64,000 bases of DNA, taken from contig CP141146.1 of assembly GCA_035235625.1 (NCBI GenBank), forward strand, positions 4,954,501-5,018,500. The letters are read 5' to 3'. The position numbers were made by a program, and so were the translations under genes. Each line of letters opens with the position of its first letter. Position 1 is the first letter of the stretch. The notes beneath the pieces were generated by a model. The model searched no databases and was not told the origin of the DNA. It saw nothing but the letters and a program-made list of their open reading frames with translations. Below are positions 11,963-23,883 of the stretch, piece by piece. The stretch is from Saururus chinensis (taxonomy: Eukaryota; Streptophyta; Magnoliopsida; Piperales; Saururaceae).

Positions 11963-12156
11963 TCCAACGCTGAGTCACAGCACACTCGAGAAGCCGGTCT
12001 TATCACCATACGGGGGCAAGTCGGTCATTCCGTAATTTTCCGTCGTTAAGCAAAACCGGAGACTAATCACCAATCATCTTCTTCGCCACCTCTGACTTCC
12101 TCTGCAACTCGACCGAACTTTATTGAGAGAAGTAAGACCTTTTATATGTGAACAAA

Positions 12157-13755
12157 ATGGAAGCTTTGTCGTCAACCTTCAAGCCCCCACTCTCTCGTCC
12201 TCGGCTCGCCAAGCCCCTCAAGCCGAAGTCCCATTTGTCCGTCTTCAACTGTAAGTTAGTTTATTTTCATTTCTGTGTTTGGATATCAAAACTACTGCAA
12301 ATTGTTGACGTTTCTCTGGACTGATTAGGCTCCCTTGAGCCTTTTCGTGGGTTTCCAATACAACCCATGTCCCGAATGGATCGAAGTTTCGGATTCCCCT
12401 GCAATTTCCTTTACGAAATGCCACTGCCAAAACAGTGTAGAACACGGAAAAACGTTATTGTAAGATTGCAAGCTATCGGGGTTGGGTCTCCAGATGCTGA
12501 TGCTGCTGCTGCTGCTGCTCATCCGTTGCCAGGTTTCCAATCCCAAGCTTTATTGTTTTATAAATCACTGTTCTGGTAAATGTATATCAATCGATTACTT
12601 TCTCGAATTATCCATGTGTGATAAATTAATATGTACAGGTGTAGTCATAGACATGGCATTTGTGATATATGATTGAACAATGATATTAATATGATGAAGG
12701 ACATTGCATTTATCCTTTTTTGAAATCTCATTGATATATTAGAAAATCACTACCGATTTTGTTCAGATAAAAATTTGTTGCAGGAGCTCAGCTCACTTCA
12801 AAGCTTCGGGGAATCTGCTTCTATGCCGTGACTTCCATTCTTGCATTGTTTCTCATTGTGGTTATGTTTGTCGGACACCCATTTGTGCTTCTATTTGATC
12901 GGTACAAGAGAAATTTGCATCACCAGGTTGCTAAAATTTGGGCTGCCCTAACCGTGAAGCTGTTCTTTCCAATTGATATTGAAGGGTTGGAGAATTTGCC
13001 CCCTTCAGAGACTCCAGCAGTATATGTAGCGAATCACGAGAGTTTTTTGGATATCTACACGGTTTTGATTCTTGGGAGAAGTTTTAAGTTAATCAGCAAG
13101 ACTGGAATTTTTCTTATTCCTGTTGTTGGTTGGGCGATGTATATGTTGGGAACAATCCCTATAAGACGAATGGACAGTAGTAGTCAACTGGTATTATTTG
13201 TTTCTCTTTTTCTCATCCACCCTTGTAATCCTCCTTCTTTATTGTCATGAATGTCTAATGTGGAACTACTTTTAGGATTAAAAATTTGGATTACTGTGGA
13301 TGAAGGTATGTCTAAAGCGCTGTATGGATATAATTGGAAAAGGAGCCTCAGTGTTCTTCTTTCCCGAAGGAACTCGGAGTAGAGATGGTAAAGTGCGTCC
13401 TTTTAAGGTGAGGTCATTACACAAATTGTTGTATCTGGAATGAGCTACACGAGCTTTGATGTTAAGCATATTTTTCCCCATATAATAATGGTTTGCTAAC
13501 TGTTTTAACTTATTACATGTTGGTATGTAGAAAGGTGCATTTAGTGTAGCAGCAAAGGTGGGAGTACCAGTAGTTCCTATTACGCTCATTGGAGCTGGTG
13601 AGCTGATGCCTCCAGGAAAAGAAGGAATACTGAACATGGGGTCTGTTAGAGTAATTATCCACAAGCCTATTGAAGGAACTGATGCAGAAGTATTATGCAG
13701 TGAAGCAGAAAAGGTTATATCAAATGCTCTGAGTCCTGGTAAAGAGGCAGGGTAG
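12157..13755 (+). CDS. LPAT1: plastid 1-acyl-sn-glycerol-3-phosphate acyltransferase (LPAT)
   Basis: Five exons (12157-12250, 12329-12532, 12784-13190, 13306-13407, 13531-13755) give 343 residues; all junctions are GT-AG and in phase. The enzyme acylates lysophosphatidic acid to phosphatidic acid, the second step of plastid glycerolipid synthesis. The first 100 or so residues are Ser/Arg/Pro-rich without acidic residues near the start, fitting a chloroplast transit peptide; they include a poly-Ala run from a GCT microsatellite (about 12494-12517). A hydrophobic segment follows (about 112-135). Acyltransferase motifs are intact: NHESFLD (183-189, catalytic His/Asp), GTIPIRR (222-228), FPEGTRS (254-260) and VPVVPITLIG (281-290). 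This matches ATS2/LPAT1-type plastid enzymes in length and motifs. The upstream DNA contains the U1-70K fragment, so the promoter is unusually short or partly of foreign origin. Confidence 0.92.
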
Positions 13756-16700
13756 AGTGAGTAACAAAGATCTTTGACATAGGAAGACCTACAAACTAAT
13801 TGATCTCGGCTAACCACACATTAGTTTTAAGGTAAATTATACGGACCTGCCTCCATTTTTATTTTTCATGCTGTAACGACATTAGCTTCTTATTATATGA
13901 GCAAACAGAATCTGAACAATCAGGTCCATCAATTCCAGCTGAACCAGGATCAAACTTGTTTAATGCACTTTACATTTTCTTTTAACTGATCAATGGGTGT
14001 ATGCATTGCGCCATTATTTGATCTTATGATTATTTGTAAGCCTTGAGTCTTGGTTATCTAGATAATGCACAGATATAGGATTTAGTTTAATCTTGATAAT
14101 GAGTAGCTCATTATTATCACTCTGTTCAAGTTCATGATAATCTCATCTTATGGGGTTGGCAACAGATATTTTACATCACCATTCCTTATTCGACATACTA
14201 AAATTGATGAATGCCAGAAAAGCTTAGTGGCATAGACTCATCCATTTTCCCTTCCAGATGCAACCGTCTAAACAAAAGATAATAAACATATCTCATTTTG
14301 AGAACAGAAAACAGCATTGCTATGATAAGAAACGGGGATGAAATAAGTGTGCATCTACTTCAATTCTGTATGATGTTTCACAGTACCAAAGGCCGGACTT
14401 AATATAAAGCCGGATACATTAATCTGTACATACTTTAAGTGATGAGTAGGGAGATCTACTTTCCAAGCAGTGTAATGACCATAATTAATGAAGAACTAGT
14501 CTAGCAAACATAATATGTAGATGGAACCGAGAAAACAGTACATTTTGTTGAATGCAAACGATGAGCCAAGAATCTTAATGCTGTATAAGGCTGCTAAATG
14601 ATTATTCTGTTATTAACATCCCACAATTATCTTATAAAGCACTTTTTTTACTGTAATTTTCTGTTGAGAAAGGTGAGACAAAAAAAATTTCCCCTTGTTA
14701 TATTGACAAAAAACTGAATTGAAAGGATTCATACCAATGACATGGTTTTGATTCACTTCTTATATTATTAGGAAGTAGCTTCTTGCCTTTCTGTAATCCC
14801 TTGTATTGATAATTACATTTAAAACAACATATGCATACCATTTCTGTTTCTTCTGATCTGGGTATATGATCTGTTTTGTATTTCCGCTCTGGTATCATTT
14901 TTTTTCCCTATACAAGAAAAGCCAAAAAACGGCTCAAAAAACAGGAGTGTATCCTTCTTAACAGCCTCCCCCAAGAAACTTGGGCAAGCTTTAAACCGGA
15001 CCAAAGAGTCCTGCTGAGGTAAAAGCCTTATGGGCAAGAGCACGGGCAGGGAAATTTGCCTCCTTGAACACATGACTGAAAGAAAGATGTTCATTTTTAC
15101 TTTATTGCTATTGCATTTGTGTTTGTATTATTTTTCGATCACATTGGCATCAGAATTGTTTTCTTAAACAATCTGTTAACTTTTGTACACTTTGTCATAT
15201 TTAATTGAAGCCGCCTTACATGATGACATGTTATTCTACAGGGCCATAGCACATCCACAAAAAGTGTTCCATGCTTCAAAAAACTGGCTTCGTTAATGCT
15301 AAAGACTCAGGTGGCTTCGTTAATGCTAAAAACTGAGGTGGCATCGTTCATCCTCTCCCAGGCCACAGTTTTTGACAAATTCCTTACTCGTTGAGTGCAT
15401 AAATTTTTGTCAACCCTTATGATGAAACGGTAAAGGTTTGTATTTGTATTTTTTTTCTAGTCCTATTCTACCTCTTCCTCTTGAGCTGATATCTTCATTT
15501 GGTGCCTTCATTCACTGTATTTTGCACGCTAAAGTTGTATGTTTAAATGCTTTACGAAAGTTTCAACATTCAACATTTTCAGCCAACAGAACTACTTTCT
15601 GTTTACTGGATACAGTATGCAATTGTATGAGATCGTGGTTCTACATGGAGATTTCAAAGTATATAGGATTAAGATTTTTCTCTGAGATCGAACCTTTACT
15701 GCACTGGCCACCCTCAAGGATTACACCCGGACTTACCCAGTGCATGTGATTGTGTGAACATTGCTAGTTCTGGTCAGGCCGTAAGATCCGTGCACTCCCT
15801 GATAACCAAAAAAAAATCCTAAGACTTCTTTTGAAGCTGTTTATGTGATGTCGCGGATCTTAGCCCAGTTTTGACGGACAGATAGGAGAAAAATGCACAT
15901 TCATGACTCATTCATTCGCCAATTAGCGCAAGCAAGATGGTTGTAAACATCTCCTTCTCACCTACAAACTTTGTTGTTCCTTGAAGAAAAAAGCACCGAT
16001 AAACATGTTTACATAGGGGAAAGTTGTACATTGCTTTGACTTAGCAATAATTCAAGATATGGAACTTCTAAAACAAATCCCAAATAATTGGACGCTTGGC
16101 TTCAATATAATGAACATACCGTCATATTTAATTGATAGTTTATTTAGTGAAAAATGTGTGATCTATATGGTAGTTATGTAACAACTTAACCACCCATAAC
16201 TGTACCCTCTTGTGAATAGCATGAATTCCATATGACTGTAGATGCTAGTAACATACAAGATCGCCATGACACTAAAACATTAGTTAGGAAATAAACTCAT
16301 GCATTCACCCCGGCCCTTTATCTTCCCATTCTGATTCTATAGCTTTCTTGTTGGGAGAAAGCTTTGAATTCCATTATAACTTTTCCAACTTCATATTGAG
16401 ACTTATTGTTTTTAAGGCTCATAACTTATTTGCAAGCTCAACGATAAAGAATAGCCAATTCCGTCCTATTTGGACATGAAAACCTCGGCATTTCAATAAT
16501 GCTCTTCTAAGAACATTATACTATTGCACCTGTCCTAATCTGACATGGTTCACTTCATATGTCAGCCTGTAGCGTCCCTTGAGAATGAATTGCCGACTGT
16601 TACGTGGATAGTTCAATATAGATAGTGTGTTGCGCCTACTACAGCAAACCTGCACTTATTTTTTGAGTTCTCTCCACTGGATCTAGTTATTTCGGAGAAG

Positions 16701-17070
16701 GATTTAGGACCAACCTTCATTAAAAATATAAAGAAAATAACACTTTCATAAAAGTATCATTAAATCATATATGGAGAGAGAGCTCACGGAAGGAGATAAC
16801 CGAGGTTAAATCAGAAAGTGAGGTGAAATATAAAGGACAGACTTGTATTTTAGGCATTGAACTAGAGGTGTTAGCTTTTCATGTCATATACCACCAACTC
16901 CTGTGGCCTATTACCACACTCTTTTGATCATGCATTTTGACGCCTCACAACCGAACACTCACATCTGTAAGCATCCCACTGCTCGAGGTAATTAAAGACA
17001 TATTGCTTCTGCTAAGTCTTCAATTATTTCTTCTGACTTAGCTTTATCCTGACCAGTGGCAATCTCTTCT
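13756..17070. other. intergenic, no gene seen
   Basis: Contains the LPAT1 3' untranslated region and then AT-rich sequence. A 27-bp tandem repeat lies at 15285-15351. No open frame here resembles a known family. The last part is the probable promoter of the second HIPP gene. Confidence 0.5.
15285..15351. repeat. 27-bp tandem repeat, about 2.5 copies
   Basis: The words 'tggcttcgttaatgctaaa' followed by 'ctcagg' or 'ctgagg' recur at 15285 and 15312, and a degraded third start 'tggcatcgttcat' follows at 15339. Function unknown. Confidence 0.7.
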
Positions 17071-17076
17071 CTAGCC

Positions 17077-17083
17077 TTTATAT
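17077..17083 (+). promoter_or_regulatory. possible TATA box of the second HIPP gene
   Basis: TTTATATGAA lies about 290 bases upstream of the ATG at 17368, in a pyrimidine-rich context. The long gap could include a leader intron. Weak evidence. Confidence 0.35.
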
Positions 17084-17367
17084 GAATCTACCTAGCTAGC
17101 CACCTCTTCACCTTCCTTTTGCTTATAGAAGAAAAGAACAAGGGAAGCAAAGTTTAGTAGTGGCTGTGAATTCCTCATATAGCCGGTGCAAAGCATGTGC
17201 AGGAGAATCACTGATGCATTTTGAAGACTTACCTATAATTTAAAACTTGACACTTGCTTTACTTAAGATCGGATAGGCGTTTGTTTGGGCTTTCGTTTCT
17301 CCTTTCTCTTCCCTTCTTGAGATCAGAAACGTTTCCCATTTTTGCTTTGCTCCCACTGATTGCCCAA

Positions 17368-18670
17368 ATGGGCGAAGCTAAACCGGTATACAATGCGTTT
17401 CTATCAATACTTTGGCAATAAAAAATTACTACATGAATAACATTTATTTTCCCGTATGGTTGATTGTTTTCATTAGGTACAGGGAAAGACAGCAACCAAG
17501 ACGGAGGAGAAAACAGAAGAAAAGAAAGAAGTGAAGCCTGTTAAGGAGCAGAAGCAGCCCCCATTTTCTTCCATGGTCCTGTCGGTAAACATGCACTGCG
17601 TTGGATGTGCCAAGAAAGTAGAGAGATGCTTAATGAAGTGCAGAGGTCTCTCTCTCTCTCTGTGGATGTCACTACACTGGTTTACACACTAAATATTTGT
17701 TTATTCAAGTGTTTGTGGTTTTTATGGATTGACAGAGGTGGAAGACGTTGAAGTCGATACAAGTAAAAACCAAGTAATAGTAAAGGGTATAGTACCAGAG
17801 CCACAAGCCCTCTGCATGAGAATACACAAGAAAACTCACAGAACTGCCAAAGTCGTGTCCCTAATGCCCACAAATGGAGACCCCGCCGAGCCCCAGCTAG
17901 TACCATCACAGGTCCGCCTTAGCTACCATGATGCTTTCATTAGTTTTTTTCCCCTATTGAGGAGACATGCTTGCATTATTGTTAAGAGAAATTACACGCA
18001 GGTGCAACACACTCCGGGTGGCACTTCTGTTGTTCTCGAGACAAACATGCATTGCCATGCCTGTGCTGATCATCTCAAGAGAAAAATTCTCAAAATGAAA
18101 GGTGAGTATCAAAAACTTTGTTTAAAACTATAGAACAGGTCACAATTAGATGGAAGGGAACATATTACAGTATTTACAACAGGATAAGTTCGTATGGGGG
18201 CAGGGATGCAATCAGCAGAGACAGAACTTGGTACCGGCAAGGTGGTCGTGACAGGCACCATGGATGGAAACCGGCTAGTGGATTTCATCTACAGGCGAAC
18301 TGGAAAGCTAGCAAAAATCGTTTCACGGCATGATGAACAGAAGGCTCAAGCAGATGCTCCCAAAGAAACTGTAAAACCTCACGGAGAAGGCCCCAAGGAG
18401 GAGGAGAAGCAGAAAGAAGAGAACGTGCGGAAGAGAGAGGAAGAAGAGAGGGAAAAAGTGCCCGAAGAGAGGGGAGAGGAAAGTAAGGCAGAGAAGAGTG
18501 TGGAGCCTGTACCAGAAGAGCTGGTGAAGGAAGGTGAAGAGAACTACTACTACAACTACGACGGCATCGAGAAGGACATATTGTACTGGCCACCAATTTA
18601 CATGGTTGAGCCGGTCCCTCCAGAGCAGCTTTTAAGTGATGAGAATCCCCATTCCTGTTGTATTTCTTAA
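17368..18670 (+). CDS. heavy metal-associated isoprenylated plant protein (HIPP), two HMA domains
   Basis: Five exons (17368-17385, 17477-17645, 17736-17911, 18002-18101, 18204-18670) give 309 residues with consistent phases. After a Lys/Glu-rich leader come two HMA domains, with metal motifs MHCVGC (45-50) and MHCHAC (137-142). A long Glu/Lys-rich charged region follows, then a Tyr-rich patch and a C-terminal CCIS, a CaaX box likely to be farnesylated at Cys306. Two-HMA HIPPs with acidic linkers bind zinc, copper or cadmium in tests on relatives and are membrane-associated through the lipid. The first exon codes only six residues; it is chosen because it is the nearest ATG joining in phase. 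It converges with the NAC gene downstream. Together with the gene at 1617 it gives two HIPP genes within 17 kb, of different subtypes. Confidence 0.9.
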
Positions 18671-18674
18671 AGGA

Positions 18675-18742
18675 AGCTATGAATGAATAAAAAGGGGTAC
18701 ATAATCAAGAGGTACTACATGCAGCTATGAATGAATAAAAAG
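18675..18742 (+). repeat. repeated polyadenylation-type segment
   Basis: A 20-bp word containing AATGAATAAAAAG occurs at 18675-18694 and again at 18723-18742, right after the HIPP stop codon. Each copy holds an AATAAA-like signal, so the gene may have duplicated poly(A) signals. Confidence 0.55.
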
Positions 18743-19523
18743 ATTGATGCAGCTGATCATTCATGTATTATTTCTACCAGTTGGTATATTGCTTCAACAT
18801 CTCATTTAACCTTCTGACATACTCATATACATGAGACTTAAATTTGTGAGCATTGGGAAATGGTGTATAAAATATAGAACCCCTCAATTCATCCTTAACT
18901 TGCTCCTTTGGGTTTTGGGTACTAGACCAGTGGAGTTATATGAATTGGCATTTGTCGTACGTTTGGCAGAAAGTAGAATCCTCTCAGGATTAAGTTATCA
19001 AAGATAATCCCTACTGTTCCTTTTTTATGCTTTATTATATAGCAAGGACCCTTCCCCTGGGAAGGGAGGATCACTACAAACTAAACTTATAAATGACGAT
19101 ACATAAAGGGTCCAACGTCAAAAGCACTAAAAATATTTAAAATAGAACTAATTACAGAAATAATTTATCAGAAGGGTCTAACGTCTAGAGTAATAAAAAT
19201 ACAGTATTCCTATTAAATTATGCTAGTAAAGAGTAATAAACTACAGAAATATCTATTGATCATGCCGCTTTATATACATCGCATAGAGTACATAAAAAAC
19301 AAAACACCTGGAGTACAACAAAACTGGCTCCAAAGTCATCAAAAACAGTTGGAACCCTGTCGGTCTGACCGTTTTTAATGTATGAGCAACTATCTATGCA
19401 CATGGAACTCTGCCCCTATGGAGTTTAACATAAACAACGAGAAAGTTATGACACCTAGACATCAATTCATCTACGCTATACAATGCTTGCCAAAAAAAAA
19501 CTATCCTAAACAATGCGTACACT
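18743..19523. other. convergent intergenic region
   Basis: The 3' flanks of the HIPP and NAC genes meet here. The DNA is AT-rich and has no recognisable gene. Confidence 0.5.
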
Positions 19524-22500
19524 TCAGGATTTGATGAATCTCCAAACCCCGATAACTACAACGAGCAAGGCAAGCAGTAGACAGGCACAAACTTGAAAAC
19601 ATGCATTCGCAAAGATTGATCTGGACCTCAATGGCTTTAGTTCCACTGATGAGCATGCCAGACCGTCCCCCTTCTTTTGCTTAACTCGCAATCTTAGCTT
19701 TGCCATGGAAATCTCCTTTGCAGGATCGGTTTCCTTTTCACGAAGGAATCTGTCATCATCATTAGGTGATATTGAAGGTGACAGTGTCTTGGGCGTGACT
19801 GCTGAAAGAGTCGTTCCTGATTTATGATTAAACACCATTAGCAAAAAAAGAACTCGGATGGAGTACAACTCTAGTTTCGTAAGAATCATTAATGAACAGT
19901 ACCATGATTTGGCCAATTTTCCAGTTTGTCTGTGGACGCAGGTTTAGAGATTTCTGAAGAGCAAGTACTTTCCACACCCTCTCCTTCCTGCAACACAAAT
20001 GACACTAGATCAACAGTCTGGACCCGTAATTAGACATGCACTGCATGCTAAGATTTCCCTATTCCCTTTGGGAACATGCAATAAAATTAATTAGTCCCAC
20101 ACAAGACAATCATGCAGCAGCCCACGCCTATCAGCTCCTGCAACCTACCATTTATTCAGGCAGATCCTACATGCTAAGATTTCCCTATTCCCTTTGGGAA
20201 CATGCAATAAAATTAATTAGTCCCACACAAGACAATCATGCAGCAGCCCACGCCTATCAGCTCCTGCAACCTACCATGTATTCAGGCAGATCCTACAACA
20301 CTTCCACCAACTGAAGTGTATAGGACTCAACCTAAAACCTTTAAAATCAAGAAATCAACTGGGCTAAAAAATAAGATTCAAGTCATGAACTCAAACCTCT
20401 GATTTTACTGATACAAAATTGTAACCATCAGCCTCACTGTTTGTCCTACTGCCCTTGGAAGAAACTGAATCTGCAGCTTTCTTCTCCCACATTTCAGAGT
20501 TGGCAACAATGCCTCCATCATACTCATTAATACTACAGCCAGCACTGGTGCTGAAGTGCATTTGCAAGCGAAGTCTTCTCGGGGCAAAGCCCTGTGCCAC
20601 AAGTCCAGGTTTTGTGTATTGTTGCTGCCTGGGTCGTATCTTGATGCCAGTGCTCTCCACATTATCATCTTGGTAGCTGTTCTGACAAGTTGCTTCCGCC
20701 AGACCATTACACAAATCTTGCATCGAATCTGCACTGGAAGTAGCAGACACAACATCGGCACCAACAAAGGAGGACATGCTTATGACATTGTAGCTTGCAA
20801 ACTCAGGACGTGTAGAGTACGATGGCCCTGATTGTTGGGACACCAGAGACTGATGACAATAGAAAATAGGTAAGAGAAAGCAGTGAGCCCAACTAACCAA
20901 GAACAAAATATTCAACTTATTCTTACCTGTGCTTCTCTCACAGGCGCTTCTACATCACTGCTGCAGGAACCACTGTCCTTTGTTGACCAACATTCCATGG
21001 GAGCAGACTGCAGCCTATTGTGAGAAGCGACTGGCTCAGTCTCACCAGCAATATTTACCTGACTAGTTGTTTCATCGAGCAAGTAGTCATCTTGGTCGTT
21101 ATTCAAAACCCTATTCAAAAACTCCGTGATTGATGCATTCTCTTCATCAGGACTAGGACCATCTTTGAACATGTCCACCATTTGTGCCCCATCAAAATCA
21201 TCATAGAAGGGGGGATCCACAAAAGGATGCCCAAGCACAGAATGGTGCACATGGGAGTCCATCTGTGGAAAACCATGAAGATCCATTGGCACACATGCTT
21301 GCTGCCCATGAAATCCTAAAGCTTGCAGCAAGGAATCAACCTGGATTGACAATGAGGACCACATAACTCAGTAAAATTTTAAAAAGCCAAAAAAAGAAAG
21401 GTGAAAGTTCGTTCATTCTTTTTTCTTCACAAAAAAAGAAATCAGTCATAAAGATTAAACGAAAAATTACAACATAAATCCAGGGACCTATCTTGGAGGC
21501 TTCTTAACACAGTCATCCTAGGAAGCAGTGCACATGGATGCACCATGACAAATATCAATGATCAGAACCACATCAGTGGATGGTAAAAAGGGTGTTCCAT
21601 GGGAAAACTCAATAGATTAAATTGTGGGCCTTTGTAAGACAGCTGCACATCTTCTACCAAATGGGTCCTGGTCTCTAGTGGATAATTTTTGCTCCATGCA
21701 TGTTCTCTCAAGTGTAACCATTTGCTTTCTACTATAATTAAAAAAAGTCAGACACAAAGGACAAACCCAGCTCATAAACCTTGACGGTGTGTTAGGTTGC
21801 AGAGAACATGGATGCAAATGAAAGACAATCTAGCAGAGTCCATATCTTTTACCATTTGGAGTCCCAATGAAGAAGAGGAATGATTAGGCAGCAATTGCGC
21901 AAGCAATAGAGGACAACTATCAGTTAATAATTTCTCCCACACATAAACTTGTGAAGAGTTGACAAACGTATAGAATAGAGAAGTATTTGTATCGCCAGCA
22001 CCCTTGTTAGCAAGATAGAATACTATCATTGCAACTATTTCAGTGACAGTTTTTTAATAAGAAAATAATGCGTCGACAGATGCAGCATGCCAGTGATGCA
22101 GTTGGAATGAAAAGATCGGGTGGCTAATAATATAGGTAGCATCAAGCCCACATTAACAAATTGATGAATTGTAAGATTTGTCTACCTCTGTAGCTGCTGC
22201 ATCAGCATTGTGATCTTCAACATCTGAAACCATATTGCAATTGCCAGGGTATTCTTCAGCTCCTGAAGGATAAGATGTTCTATTGTCAGCACTATCAGCC
22301 AACCACTTATCAATATCCACATGTTGCTGATCTTCAGCGGCCACAGGTGAAGGAATCTCTGGCTTTACATTTGACTCCAAAATCGGCGTTGTTACCAAAG
22401 ATGAATTTTGAGCATCTCCAGCATCTTGTGTATCATCAGCAGAAGACCTAATTGGGGGAGGAGAGAAGCCACTCGGATCCACCTCGTCAAAAGTAGAGTT

Positions 22501-23883
22501 CCCAATTTTTTCATCCATTGCGTCACTGGTTGGACTTCCTGCTTTCTCATCGGACTTGTGGAAGAGACGGCAGAGGACAAAAGCACTCTGTATTTCAAAT
22601 TTCAGTAACAGACAATGTAAAAATTATAAATAAGCAAATAATGTTCAACATTTACTACACAGTTATTGCACGCTTAAAAAATTAGAAAACACCACTGGAA
22701 TAGAGAACACTTTCCGTATATAATGATCCAGAAATTAGAACAAGTATGCCATCTTATAAAAACACAGATGCTTAAAATTGTCAACCGTAATTCCTCTTCG
22801 GGATGAATCGTGTTAGAACATAAGTTTAACTGGTACCACGTCAGTATCAACAATTAAACAATACAAACCACAAACCTTAGCTCAAAAACAAAAATTTACC
22901 AAACTCACTGATAATTATACAAGATTACAGGATTTTTACCTGGCCTGGTTTAGTACCATCAAGATCCTTCTCAGTAGCCCTGTATTCATGCATGATCCAA
23001 GAAGTCCGCTCGCCTTGTGGAGCCCGCCCACGATAGAAGACAAGGGTCTTCTTCATGCCGATCAAATTCATCCGGGACTTGATAGTTCGGTCTTTGCCTG
23101 TTGCTTTCCAGTACCCTTTCTCTGTCGCCCTGTTTGAACGGTGCCCATTTGGGTACTTCCGCTCACATGGCGAGAAGAAGAACCACTCCGGATCATGAGT
23201 TCTGATCACTGATTTAGCTGCAGATAATTAAACAACCAATCAATAGACAACACACACAGACTGGCAAATAAAAAAGTTATCGATAAGCTATGCTAAACTT
23301 AAAAGTTACACCGTTTGAGAGTTAGAACTCCCATGATCATAAGCGCTGCTAAAAAGTAGAAGTGAATCGTCCAACAACTCCCTACCCACCCACATAATTC
23401 GATGATAAGATAAACAATAAGAAAGTATCATTCACATAATGAAGCGAAGCAATATGATTGATAAAAATTAGAAGGAAAAATTTTCCAAGATCAAGGAACA
23501 CCCACGATCAGCATTAACTGCATACAACTAACAACTAGCAATATGATTGACAAAAATTAAGAGAGAAAAAAAATTGCCCAGATCAAGGAACACACTGAAG
23601 CATGCCAACTAGCAAATAGACCTCAAATCAATCAAAAACCAGTAGTAGGAAGACGAAAAAGAAACAAAGATCAAAAGCAACAGGGAAAAAATATAAAAAG
23701 GAACTCACTTGGCAAGTCCCACGGCTCGCAGCGGCAGACATCTACTTCAGGGATGACCTCAAACTCTTCCTTCTTGCCGTTGATCTTCTTCCGTAGGTAG
23801 TGGTTTATCAGCTCCTCGTCCGTGGGCCGGAACCTGAATCCCAGCGGAAGAGTCCCTATGGGCGGCACTGCCATCACCATCAC
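19524..23883 (-). CDS. membrane-tethered NAC transcription factor (NTL type)
   Basis: Seven exons on the minus strand (23883-23709, 23217-22940, 22587-22186, 21340-20927, 20849-20397, 19987-19903, 19816-19524) join in phase to 699 residues. The NAC domain fills the first 160 or so residues: [80 protein letters not shown], then W.MHEY and FVLCRLF. The long acidic middle is the likely activation region. The last 25 or so residues ([21 protein letters not shown]) form one transmembrane helix with a short basic tail. The protein should be anchored in the ER membrane and freed by proteolysis, as known for the ANAC013/016/017/053 group, which act in mitochondrial retrograde and stress signalling. 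A further ATG at codon 2 is an alternative start. Intron 5 contains a recent 126-bp tandem duplication. Confidence 0.92.
20045..20296. repeat. 126-bp tandem duplication in a NAC intron
   Basis: Units 20045-20170 and 20171-20296 differ at only one position that I can see ('accattta' versus 'accatgta'). The duplication lies in the intron between the fifth and sixth NAC exons, so the protein is unaffected. The near identity suggests a recent event or an assembly artefact. Confidence 0.9.

Noticed and set aside
11639-12049. Open frame of 136 codons read as a complete gene
   Set aside because: Only the part from 11873 resembles a known protein (U1-70K start). The upstream part is leader-like and the downstream part is unrelated, so it is a gene fragment.
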